Positions 15,001-23,800 of a stretch of 64,000 bases of DNA are shown here, piece after piece. The DNA lies in contig NC_092579.1 of NCBI RefSeq assembly GCF_037975245.1, positions 4,614,001 to 4,678,000 of the forward strand, given 5' to 3'. Numbering within the stretch: position 1 is the first letter of the stretch; every line of letters starts with the position of its first letter. The position numbers and the translations under genes were made by a program. A model generated the notes under the pieces. It did not search any database, was not told where the DNA came from, and saw only the letters and a program-made list of their open reading frames with translations. This DNA comes from Apostichopus japonicus. Its lineage: Eukaryota; Echinodermata; Holothuroidea; Aspidochirotida; Stichopodidae.

Positions 15001-17742
15001 TTTCCAGCCCTTTATTTCATTTCCGATGGAAGGAGCAGAAAGGGTTCAGGCATTTATTTGGGGTGATGATGTCTTCCTTGCAATCACTCGACCACGTTAC
15101 TCTATGAAGAAGCACATGTCATCAGGAGTGAAGATTCTCAGAGCTGTTACTAGGGGTGAGACATCAGTCTTAGTCACACATGTCACAGCATTACAAAGTC
15201 ACACATGTCACAGAGTTACAAATTCACCCACGTCACAGTTACAAAGTCACACATGTCACAGCATTACAAAGTCACACATGTCATAGCATTACAAAGTCAC
15301 ACATGTCACAGAGTTACAAATTCACCTACGTCAGAGTTACAAAGTCACACATGTCACAGAGTTACAAATTCACAACTGTCACAGCATTACAAAGTCACAC
15401 ATGTCACAGCATTACAAAGTCACACATGTCATAGCATTACAAAGTCACACATGTCACAGAATTACAAATTCACCCACGCCGCAGTTACAAAGTCACACAT
15501 GTCACAGCATTACAAAGTCACACATGTCACAGCATTACAAAGTCACACATGTCATGGCATTACAAAGTCACACATGTCACAGAATTACAAATTCACCCAC
15601 GTCACAGTTACAAAGTCACACATGTCACAGAGTTACAAAGCCACACATGTCACAGCATTACAAAGTCACACATGTCACAGAGTTACAAAGTCACACATGT
15701 CACAGTTACAAAGTCACACACGTCACCGAGTTACAAAGTCACACATGTCAAAGAGTTACAAAATCACACATGTCACAGAGTTATAAAGTCACACACGTCA
15801 CAGAGTTACAAAGCCACACATGTCACAGCGTTACAAAGTCACACAGAGTTACAAAGTCACACATGTCACAGTTACAAAGTCACACATGTCACATAGTTAC
15901 AAAGTCACACATGTCACAGTTACAAAGTCACACATGTCACCGAGTTACAAAGTCACACATGTCACAGTTTCAAAACCACACATGTCACAGAGTTACAAAG
16001 TCACACATGTCACAGAGTTACAAAGGCACTCATGTTACAAAGTCACACATCTCACAGCATTAAAAAGTCACACATGCCAAAGCATTACAAAGCGACACAT
16101 GTCACATCGTCACAAAATCACACATTTCACAAAGTCACATGTGCCACAGATTTACAAAGTCACATGTGTCACAGAGTTACGAAATCACAAGTGTCACAGC
16201 ATTACAAAGTCACACATGTCACAACATTACAAAGTCACACATGTCACAGCATTACAAAGTCACACATGTCTCAGCATTACAAAGTCACACATGTCACAGC
16301 ATTACAAAGTCACATGTGTCACAGCATTACAAAGTCACACATGTCACAACATTACAAAGTCACATGTGTCACAGAGTTACAAAGTCACACATGTCACAGC
16401 GTTACTAAGTCACACATGTCACCGAGTTACACAGTCACACATTTTCTGATTCAGACATAAAACGATGACCTTAAGGCACAAAATTATAGTTAATATGTTG
16501 TAGACATAGAAATTGAAGTAGGGAGAATGACGTCATGCGTCAACTGAAGCCACTCATCCAACTGGTGGCGCTTTGCTTGTACGGCAAGAAAGTACCGGCG
16601 CGTAATACAAACACTACGTCTTTGCTATAACTAAGGTGATATAGTTGACATAAATCACACGAAATGGTTATAGTGTGTGCCGGATTTGGGTGCCAAAATA
16701 TAAATATATATATAGTGAGCATAGCCCCTAGCAGGCCTACGGCTGTTCTTACGGATGCGATATGACTAAAGCCTAATGACAAAAATTGTATCCCTAACAA
16801 TAGAGCCACTTGCCAGAATAACATGGGATGACGGTTATGATGTCCAGGGCTTATCACTAACAAATATTAGGTAAATAGGCTACTACTGCCCACTTTGCAA
16901 CATTGACATTAAACTGAGAACTGCATGCACAGACTAATATGGAATTATTACACAAATAGGTGTGTTTGGGTAGGGGGTGGAGGGGTGGGGTGGGGGAGGG
17001 TTGCTTTATCACAGCATTTTCCAGGGACAACTATGACACTATATGAGTGGAGCACAAAAATAATACAAGCAAGAAAAATGTTTGCAATGTGCCTCTCAGA
17101 TCCTGGAAATGACACTTTCCAGACATTAAAAGTTGCACAAAACACACTCCACTTACTCGAGTCAGTAGAGGCGGAAAAAAAAGAGAAGTTTTCAAAGTTG
17201 GTTTCAAAGTTGGTTTAGTATAGTAGTCACCACACTGGTTGCCATAACATGTCTCTGTTGTTCAATTGTTCGGTTGACTTTAGCAGGTGTCCTTAGACTC
17301 GCACAGAGTAGTAAAGAATTCTTCAGTCAGGACGGATGTAGACACTATACACAAATACACTCATTGTTATGTACAGCTAGTATTTCTCCCATTGTGTCGT
17401 TGTCATGCAGCTTTTTTGTTCAATTCAACTGATATTTCTCATATGACTAATATACTAAACCACTAAGTAACAGAAGGTCACATTTAGAGAAAATGTTAAT
17501 GTTAATGTATGGTGGTGCACGAGGTTGTTAAAACTTTTAGAGAAATCCACCCCTTAAACAAATATATAAACATTTTTTTTTTTTTTACATTTTACAAATC
17601 TTGTCTCTCTCTTTCGTTTCTTTTTTATGCAGGTAAAAAAAAAAAATTGCTGCAACGATCCAGACAAATGTTACACACGGAAAGTGTGTACGTTGAGAGT
17701 TCAATGTTCTCCTTAGCAACTAGCGGTCTATTTTACCTTTAG
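1..17742 (+). CDS. Large extracellular EAR/EPTP-repeat protein, multi-exon, 5' end missing
   Basis: Spliced gene running in from the left edge. Thirteen exons between 362 and 15155 have GT-AG borders and all their phases agree, giving about 904 residues. The N-terminal two thirds is a chain of roughly 60-75-residue modules with a recurring pattern (hydrophobic strand, LGxLxVxGLVDxV, a DIxEL or NLEEF-like stretch, then EQTIxGxxxF). The C-terminal third contains EAR/EPTP repeats, e.g. FSLLQEIETNGAEGVSSL followed by DYWIAFANG and RIYRW, then similar units in the next two exons. EAR repeats are known to build beta-propellers in secreted or surface proteins such as LGI and TSPEAR; an adhesion or receptor-binding role is inferred. 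No transmembrane segment is visible. The signal peptide would lie upstream of the window. The final exon(s) are unresolved: 17025-17164 and 17633-17742 are candidates. I do not recognise an orthologue by name. Confidence 0.85.
362..509 (+). CDS. EAR-gene exon, N-terminal module
   Basis: Acceptor acaacag before 362, donor gtaact after 509. It begins with two bases completing a codon and ends in phase 2. The translation includes NEVGIKETLNEIDII and AQTVKGLKKIIG, the latter aligning with QTLKERKVV in the next exon, which identifies it as one repeat module. Confidence 0.7.
1820..1962 (+). CDS. EAR-gene exon, N-terminal module
   Basis: Strong acceptor (tgctttcag) and donor (gtaagt). The translation VTIIGHLNTGGLINGLDIEE is a clear example of the repeated module core. 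Entry with one base and exit in phase 1 both match the neighbouring exons. Confidence 0.8.
2431..2600 (+). CDS. EAR-gene exon, N-terminal module
   Basis: Acceptor ttgttttcag, donor gag/gtaaac. Reads DIFLSDGASFDGV and later FVEGFINDVDVVE, the module core again. Ends in phase 0. Confidence 0.8.
3349..3475 (+). CDS. EAR-gene exon, N-terminal module
   Basis: Acceptor ttcttcag, donor tctg/gtaaaa. The translation ends FSVIGNVTTPALVNNIDIS, the module core. Phase 0 in, phase 1 out. The following intron has a pyrimidine-rich stretch and three diverged copies of a ~130-bp unit (roughly 3600-3990) containing the string caatcatataccacaaa. Confidence 0.8.
4119..4285 (+). CDS. EAR-gene exon, N-terminal module
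   Basis: Acceptor tattttag, donor cag/gtaaga. Includes the segment VKVLGDWNMTGLFHLVDIN and an NMT glycosylation sequon. Two bases in, phase 0 out. Confidence 0.8.
4461..4674 (+). CDS. EAR-gene exon, N-terminal module
   Basis: Acceptor cacgttgtag, donor g/gtgagt. Reads TISGDKYFEDPSEV, then LRSLLNDTVTASTEQTIEGE, linking the end of one module to the start of the next. Phase 0 in, phase 1 out. Confidence 0.8.
5092..5400 (+). mobile_element. tRNA-derived SINE
   Basis: A pol III A-box-like string (tggtcaaatgg, from about 5099) is followed about 40 bp later by a B box (ggttcgagtcc). The body downstream contains tatccttggagaaggtactt, a stretch I associate with tRNA-headed animal SINEs. It lies in an intron of the EAR gene. 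The 3' limit is approximate because no terminal repeat or TSD was resolved. Confidence 0.65.
5779..6180 (+). mobile_element. hAT-like non-autonomous transposon (402 bp)
   Basis: Terminal inverted repeats cagggttgtccaacct at the left and its near-complement aggttggacaaccctg at the right. The element is flanked by an exact 8-bp duplication, gtttagtt (5771-5778 and 6181-6188). CAGGG termini with 8-bp TSDs are typical of the hAT superfamily. It lies in an intron of the EAR gene and has no coding capacity. Confidence 0.85.
6543..6770 (+). CDS. EAR-gene exon, N-terminal module
   Basis: Acceptor cttggcag, donor catag/gtagag. It carries the best examples of the module: VDGVDISENVVLISGEQTI, then FRVLGNLSVSGLVDTVNLEE. 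Two bases in, phase 1 out. Confidence 0.85.
8062..8276 (+). CDS. EAR-gene exon, N-terminal module
   Basis: Acceptor ttttttctag, donor aag/gtatgg. Reads MAIFGKINDIDPVMDPV and then HTITGQKNFVGLVVIDGNAE. Two bases in, phase 0 out. The ATG inside is not a gene start: the preceding exons are open and in phase. Confidence 0.8.
8771..8842 (+). repeat. Short tandem repeat, ~11-bp unit
   Basis: About six imperfect copies of catgtttggtg, within an EAR-gene intron. Confidence 0.8.
9101..9290 (+). CDS. EAR-gene exon, linker before the EAR domain
   Basis: Acceptor tgtccctcag, donor gaag/gtaaga. Starts with one last module core (VTILGDVLRCALVDGFDLP), then a distinct segment with two cysteines (SGCLDFSLYTYEQYLSHMCY). 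Phase 0 in, phase 1 out. Confidence 0.8.
10686..11138 (+). CDS. EAR-gene exon, start of the EAR-repeat region
   Basis: Longest exon (453 bp), acceptor tctctgcag, donor ccg/gtaaaa. After LSIALQYFEDWAEV it reads AKLLAVSESYMSS, a cysteine-containing loop, SIELSVYNGSTFIIATPS and IIVEGEFYIAVANF. The last two are EAR-like blade sequences. Two bases in, phase 1 out. Confidence 0.85.
11446..11642 (+). CDS. EAR-gene exon, canonical EAR/EPTP repeat
   Basis: Acceptor ttcacatag, donor agg/gtgaga. Carries FKYDRSNQTFSLLQEIETNG and DYWIAFANG plus RIYRW, the clearest EAR repeat in the gene. Two bases in, phase 0 out. Confidence 0.88.
11680..12020 (+). repeat. Diverged tandem duplication, ~180-bp unit
   Basis: Two copies share ccaggaaggcagat, a gagagt.caa.tgctt segment and cacattggtttggctatt, with the start of a possible third copy near 12010. 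EAR-gene intron. Confidence 0.6.
12085..12365 (+). repeat. Tandem repeat, ~115-bp unit, about 2.4 copies
   Basis: Each copy contains aaaatgaccctttctgt, a ggtcact.ggta segment and a tgaagtcaagctgtttatat segment. The copies are moderately diverged. EAR-gene intron. Confidence 0.75.
13551..14023 (-). CDS. Possible nested antisense gene exon with a one-base frameshift
   Basis: Antisense to the EAR gene, inside its intron. From an ATG at 14023 the minus strand is open for 124 codons, rich in cysteine and proline (KPCKPGNPCMPSMYDLIIR; QCCAPSPCKTKLPIYN). It stops shortly after a run of four G at about 13670-13674. In the adjacent frame the reading continues GERVLLHIADNLTIENYGV and ADCKSEMTITRIAKS, then meets a strong donor (gtcg/gtaagc, exon edge 13551). 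One missing base in the G run would join the two frames. Upstream, a branch-point-like tactaag and a pyrimidine-rich tract ending ctgacag suggest the exon may really start near 13997 as an internal exon. Family not recognised. It could be a real gene with a sequence error, a recent pseudogene, or chance. Confidence 0.42.
14211..14382. repeat. Inverted repeat with ~50-bp arms
   Basis: The left arm begins gggttaatcaacggtct and continues gcgtgcgttactcaca; the right arm is its reverse complement with a short insertion. No clear TSD was found. Probably a foldback/MITE relic in the intron just upstream of an EAR exon. A partial copy of the arm (tgtgagtaacgcacg) also occurs near 14091-14105. Confidence 0.75.
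14457..14691 (+). CDS. EAR-gene exon, EAR repeat
   Basis: Acceptor ctatccag, donor gatg/gtaaaa. Joins in phase to the preceding RWSRALDR and reads ASDVLLFTTGYGMAFALFSN, later GLYKFENSSGWLWEQFIES. Phase 0 in, phase 1 out. Confidence 0.85.
14931..15155 (+). CDS. EAR-gene exon, EAR repeat
   Basis: Acceptor tttcttccag, donor ggg/gtgaga. Reads TFYLAAVSRQGIINIFQW and FIWGDDVFLAITRPR, another EAR unit. Two bases in, phase 1 out. The minisatellite begins 13 bp into the following intron. Confidence 0.85.
15168..16443 (+). repeat. Minisatellite, 25-bp unit, about 50 copies
   Basis: Units of about 25 bp (acaaagtcacacatgtcac plus agcatt or agagtt) with 22-23-bp variants. The unit length is not a multiple of three and no plus-strand frame has a stop in most units, so long open frames appear in all three frames. 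These are not credible proteins. It sits directly after the donor of an EAR exon and is read as intronic. Confidence 0.95.
17025..17164 (+). CDS. Candidate late exon of the EAR gene
   Basis: Acceptor attttccag before 17025. The phase agrees with the preceding exon and the frame reads LYEWSTKIIQARKMF and TFQTLKVAQNTLHLLES, helical rather than EAR-like. A donor at gagtca/gtagag ends it in phase 0. Without splicing, the frame stops at 17218, so it could alternatively be the terminal exon. Confidence 0.4.
17633..17742 (+). CDS. Candidate terminal exon of the EAR gene
   Basis: Preceded by a very strong acceptor (long pyrimidine tract ending ttttttatgcag). Two frames are possible. If spliced from the 17164 donor it reads CCNDPDKCYTRKVCTLRVQC and stops at 17716, a cysteine-rich tail. 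If spliced directly from 15155 it reads LLQRSRQMLHTESVYVES and stops at 17742. A polyadenylation signal, aataaa, follows at 18122. Confidence 0.45.
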
Positions 17743-18121
17743 TGTTGTCACTTCATTGCAAATATCTCAGCAATTTGTTTGATTGGAACAACAAATAGCA
17801 TCAGAAGTTCTTATTTTCCATGACTGTCTCTTTGGATATCAAACTAGTTGGGGAGAGGTGTGTGTGTGTGTGTGAGGGTTGGAGTGGGGGTGTGGGGTGG
17901 AAGTGGCAAGGTTGTTTCAGTTGGAAAATGTTCCCGAGCTCCCATCACCCATGGGCAAATGTAACTGTTAGAGGCTGAACTATTAATGAAGGCAACCTTT
18001 GAAATAGTCATACATATTCATATAAAGTGATTTATATGTTAATTAATGATTAATTTTATCATCACATGTTTATTTCTTAAGTGAAAACATTCAGTATTGT
18101 TTTTAGCTGTAACAGGTGTAC

Positions 18122-18127
18122 AATAAA
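18122..18127 (+). other. Candidate polyadenylation signal of the EAR gene
   Basis: AATAAA about 380 bp beyond the last candidate stop codon. The motif is common in AT-rich DNA, so this is only a candidate. Confidence 0.3.
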
Positions 18128-18589
18128 CAAACACCACAGCTGAGCTGTCAGAAAAGCAAAAGCATATTTGTAACCTGAAACAATCTTATATTTGTTGTAG
18201 AACACATTTTTTTTATATAGGAGAGACGTCTCTCAAATTTGTCTATCAAGTTAGGGACTTTACCCAAAAAGAGTTTGAGGTTGTAGTAAAGTATTGAATA
18301 TTCATGAATGAGTTGAAATTAGGTTCATGTTTCACAATGATGAGAAAACATAAAAGTTTTCAAAAGTTTCCAATCTGACTTTCGCATGTGACCAGTATTA
18401 ATATGAGAAAACGTGTCCGAACGAAGAGACGTTTTAAGAATCCATTGAAATCATTTATATTTGTCACAGTGAATGTTAATGTTGGTGAAAACTTCCATGT
18501 ATGAACATATCCATACCAGTTTTGGGACTTGTTAGGAGAAAAAAATTTGCATCTTGTTTTTCTCTTCTCTCTAAAGAGCTGGTGGCATT

Positions 18590-20777
18590 TGTTTGTCAGT
18601 AAATTTAAATGCTAATCGCCTCGCTTGGGACATTTTGGGACCTATTACTTTGGAATGATTTTGTAGTAACTAAATAATTAGACGCTTTTCCCCATTTCAC
18701 AGATCTCATACATAAGTACATTATATGCCGTGTAATGCCGTTTGGCTATTGCACAGAGTTGAGAAAGTGTTCTAACAGAAAGTTTATTTGCATAGAAAAC
18801 CACAATTTGTTTGCCACGTTGATGGCTAATATTTGTCATATCATTAAATGAGAAGTGGGGGAATCTTGGTATACAGACATAAGGAAGACTCTGAACTAAC
18901 ATTCATCATTTTTATTATTATTTATTACATCTTTTATAAAACAGTTTTTGAGAGGTTTGAAACTCTTCTGCCCCTGACTTTAGCTAAATACAAATCGAAA
19001 ATAAAATTGGTCAGCCTTATACTGTCGATTTAGCTTGTATCACTCGAGTTTCCATGATTTGTAGCACCTCTGCTGGTTAACACAAGCCACAGATACAAAC
19101 CGAGTGTATACATGCCAAGAACTCTTCAAGTATAGATCAGATTAAAAGAATAGGTCGATTAAATTTAAATCCTAACAGATTATCACTTGATCAACCTCGC
19201 TTGGGACAGTTTGGGCCCTATTACGTTGGAATGATTTTGTAGTAATTAAATAATTAGAGGCTTGTCCCTATTACACAGATCTCATACATACACACATGTT
19301 TGTATTACCTTCAGATCGAGGACCCCATTGTATTTTCCATTGTTCAAATCCAGGTACCCTAACCTTAGCAATACCCCATACAATAGAATTCTTCCGAGGA
19401 TGTGGTGATTCTTTAGAAATCACAATCGAGGACCTGAAATTCTTTTGTTCAAGTCCTCGGTCAGAATACAAGACAAACGCACACATACATACATTATATG
19501 CCATGTCATGCTGTATGGCTATTGCACAGAGGTAAGGAAGTGTACTAACAGAAAGTTTATTTGATAAAATCAAATAAAACTGTACATATCTTGGTTTCAT
19601 ATATTTATATATATAGTTTTTGTTTTGGTGTTTTAGCCACCTTAAAATTAAAGAAATTTACTTCCCATCAACCTACAGATCGAGTGATATTGTTTGCTTT
19701 TCTTATTTCTTCTGGGGCAGAAATATAATAAATGATTAGTGGCATTTTGCTCAATTTATGTAAAAAAAGTTGAATACAATGTTTTGCAAAGCAAAACGCA
19801 AAAACATGTTTTTTATTACTTTGTAAATTTATTCATCTTCGAATGTGCTGTAGTGTTCACAATTTAATCCATTTTATTTCCCATCAGATGATAAAATCAT
19901 GACAAAATTTGGCTGTTGGTGAATAGTTTTGTTACCCTTTTCTCATTGGTTTATGATGACGTCATTGAGGCTTTTGGCACAGCAAATATCGAGATATGCA
20001 CCATTGATAGCCTTGACTTGGATAAATTGCACCATTTATGATTTATAATTCTTACTCCCAGGCGGGGGGGGGGGTGGGGGGTTAAGGTGAAATCAACGAA
20101 TATAATTATGGGATAGCTTGCACTATTAGCAAAGGACTCCACTCTTTCCTATGACAAATTTGTATCAAATAAAAGGTCAATTCTATTGGCCCCAAGTATG
20201 CTAGAATATTTAAAAAATGGTCACGTGTGCTGTCTAACTCCCATCAATCCTTTGCTTGTGTAGCCTATACCAACCTCAAAAATTATTTCTCCCTCACAGA
20301 TACATAGCAGTTTATAATTTAAGAATCGTTGAATGTCTGTGGGTAATGTGGAGAGTCAGTATTACCACAAAAACATGTTTCGAAATTTGTCACAAGTTCA
20401 AGTTGAAAAAATTCCCTATTTTACAAGACCATTGTATATTATTTGCTAATGGGGAGGGATGTTAGTCTTCAAGTTGTCTGTTGTTTGTTTACCGAGTTTT
20501 TTTACGATTCGGTAAATGATTCGGTAAACAAAATGAAGAAGGTATAAAAAAAAACACTTTAAGTTAGTTTCTCAGAAGGAACAGAAAAAAAGAACACCGC
20601 AATTTGTTTGCCGCGTTCATGGCTACTGTTTGTTTTAGCAATAAATGAGAAGTGGGGAATATTGGTCTACGGATATTAGGAAAACTCTGAACTAAAATTC
20701 ACTGTTTGTATAATTATTTTTTACAACTTTTATGAAACATGTTTTTGGAGAGGTTTGTAACTTTTCTGTTCTTATAC
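18590..20777. repeat. Dispersed low-copy repeat, three diverged copies
   Basis: No gene seen from 18.13 to 20.78 kb. The block at 18600-18975 recurs in parts at 19190-19570 (shared ttggaatgattttgtagtaa, then ggctattgcacagag) and at 20590-20777 (shared aaatgagaagtgggg and aactctgaacta). The 19.2-kb copy has about 200 bp of unrelated sequence between matching parts. The 20.6-kb copy is interrupted by the element starting at 20778 and resumes after 26448. Confidence 0.6.
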
Positions 20778-20839
20778 CAGGCGCGGCGGAACGGAAAAAT
20801 TATTGGGGGGGGGGGGGGGGGCTAATGTGTGGAGACTAT

Positions 20840-23800
20840 CAGAGCCGTATATAGAGAGAGTTTGGCCAACTGGCGATTTGTGACGTCACACGCAAACCAT
20901 GGGCATCAAAATAGGTCCAGTTGTCGTTACCAGTTGCGCGAAACACGAAAAACACCACACACAATATATAGCAGCTTTGCACACTGTGCTCGTTGCGAAC
21001 AAACGAAGCGACTCAGAATGTCAGATTTTGACAGGCATACGAGGAACAAAATGGATATCAGGTAATGAATTAGAGTATGCGTTAGTTAATGACATTTACG
21101 TTTATCTTCACACCTGAAATGCATAGAAAACTAGCTGAAAACCTGTCATTACACTTGTTTTATTTTACGCCTCATACTACTAGTCCTTCTTTAGTCATAC
21201 AAACGAAAAGCACAGATCACAGTCCTGGCTAGGCTAGATTACAGACGCACAACTATAGCATCAGGCCTACATTAATAGATCCTTCAATTAAATAAAGTAG
21301 GCCTACACATAAAATGACAATTTATGCTTCATTGATCTTTTCAGGTTTGCCAAAAGTAGTTGTACCAGAGGTCATTGTATTAGGATTAATATTCGGCATA
21401 ACTTTTTCTCTAAAGTCTAATACAACTTATACAAGGGTTGTGAATGGATGGAATGGTTTGCCTGAGAAGGTTGAATTGCAAGTAGTGTGAATGGGTTTAA
21501 GAATACTTTGGATGAGTACATTAAGCATTGTAATTGGGTATGACATTTGATGTCCTCGGTTTTATTCCTCTCATATAGCCTTAGGGTCCTTAATGGGGAC
21601 TTGAATGTCTCTCCTGGTTTTTTTTTTCTACTAAACTATATACTTGAGTGTAGGAGTTAGCAATAGTTGGGAGTCTGTGGGCAAACCTAAGACTGATATT
21701 GTGGTGTTAATTTCTCAGGAATGTAGTACTAGGCTATAGTAGGTGCAACAGATTGAATGGGTCTGTCGAGAAAAAAAAAACCTGCAACAGCTGAATACTG
21801 GTGTATGTTGTAGCTTATGTATTTTCCATTAACATATATACTATACGGTCATGTCCTTAATAAGGTTTCATGGATCACATTGACATAGTGTGCCTACTTG
21901 TCAGTGTTGTCAACTGAGCACAGGGCTGATGACATCATTCAGTTTGTTATTATGCAGACAGCAAATGGCCATAATGATAATTATTAATTGTTACTTATTC
22001 TTCATACTGCCCTTACTGGCCTTACCTGAACGGTGATGTATAAAAGTGCAAGAAGTTGTTAAGCTTTTCATTTAAGAATCGTTTCAGCCTGTCCTATTTC
22101 AAACATATGATTGGCAGGTTTCCACGTTACATAGCTTATCAAAATGGAGCTGTTCTGTAAAGCAAGAAAATCACACATATGCATGCATACAAACACACTC
22201 ATATAACAATTTCTGAATATCTTTTCAGCTGCCCAAAGGTACTGGAATGCAAGCTCTGTTGGGTGAATTAAAAAACCCTCATTGTACTCTTTTATTATGG
22301 TCGGCGTAGCTGGAACCAGCAATGATGGTGATGTGGATTTGACAGTACCTAGACAAGAATTCAATAGCTGCTTTGTGTTGAAGTGGGTTCAACTTGCTCA
22401 AGGCCATGACAGGATGACGACTAGACATCAGGATGAATTATCTGTTGCAGAGCTCTATAAACCAGGCAGTTGTTAAAACATCCATTGGGTGACCCTCACA
22501 GTCTACCAGGCACTGCATCGCAGAAGCAAAATGAAGTGTGTGTGATACCTTCATCTTATGAGAGTGGAATGGTATCAGTGTGGCCTCTGTCAATTTGGCT
22601 TCAAGTCTTTGTTTTCTTAAAAGCTGAGAAGATCTTTCAGTGGTTTCACATTGACCTCTGTACTTGACAATTCATGTGTATTTGCCAGCTCAGGAGGAAG
22701 CCAGATTTTAATTACATTAACCAATGCTGACTTTTTTTTGGACATGTGGTACATCTGCAAGGAGGTGAAGGAAGCAGTTGGAGTTGCATGGATGTGGAAT
22801 CTTGTTGATAGTCTGGCAGTCTTATCCACAGATTATCCCAAAGCTTCTCCACATTGCCACATTCAGAACTTATTACATTGATAAACTTGAAAATTGCAGG
22901 AATCTAACGAAGCACCCATCAAGGGAGTTTGTATAATTATTGAAAGCTGTGACCTTCTGATGTGACAGACTAATGTGAAATAAAGGGCAGTAGATTACCT
23001 TGTAAATGAACCTTGTTATTGTTTGATTGTATCTAATGTTTGCAAAATTTTAAGTTGCATGCTACCAATTGAAACATAATTCTTTCTCTATTAATGGGAT
23101 ATAAATACTTCTCCTTAAAGGGTGTGAAGACTCCCGCACAAAGAAACATCTCATGCCGGTTATCTGACCTAGTTTCGAATGCGGTGTAACAGAAGTGTTA
23201 GACACCACCATTGATCCCAGAAAATACACACACAGCTTGCTACCATCTGTAAATAGACATTAGTGTACAGTCAATACAAACATCACGGTCAATGACCACA
23301 ACACAGTGCACATAGCAGCGTGGACATCTCAGGTCTAGATAAAAGATAACAAGGTATCAGGTTCATTACTGTCTGCATTTTGTAGCGACACAAAAAAACT
23401 TCACTTGCAAGCAACGGAAAGTAAACTTTTTCAGAGCGTGGCATGCGGTTTAGGGCAAGTCTTCAATACCTTTAAATATACTGCATCGGTTGTTGTCACT
23501 TGATCATTTGCTTGTGTGTGAGCTAAACAGCTTAAATAATATGTAAAAAAATAATACAAACTTTCAAATTGCCAGATATTTACTTGCTCAAAATCATTAT
23601 CCCATCATGATTTGTTGCTATCCTTGAGTCCATTATTCAGATGATGAGGCAGATTCCCTTCAACTCTCCATGATGAAGGTAAAACCTTATATCTTAACCA
23701 ACTGCCATTGAGTGTCCATTTGAAAGTTTCAAACACACAAGTGCATTGATTAAAACAAAGACTTTATTGCTGTGGTTGCAGGAACTGGATTTCAGTCTAG

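Noticed and set aside
15180-16460. Several overlapping plus-strand open frames of 84-220 codons
   Set aside because: They are by-products of the stop-free 25-bp minisatellite unit; the frame changes with each unit and no splice or start signals support them.
20829-21117. Plus-strand frames at the left end of the P-like element as a THAP-domain exon
   Set aside because: No cysteine/histidine pattern of a THAP finger is present on this strand; the weak THAP-like reading is at the other end on the minus strand.
22282-22881. Plus-strand small open frames
   Set aside because: They are antisense to a decayed minus-strand transposase segment and resemble nothing.
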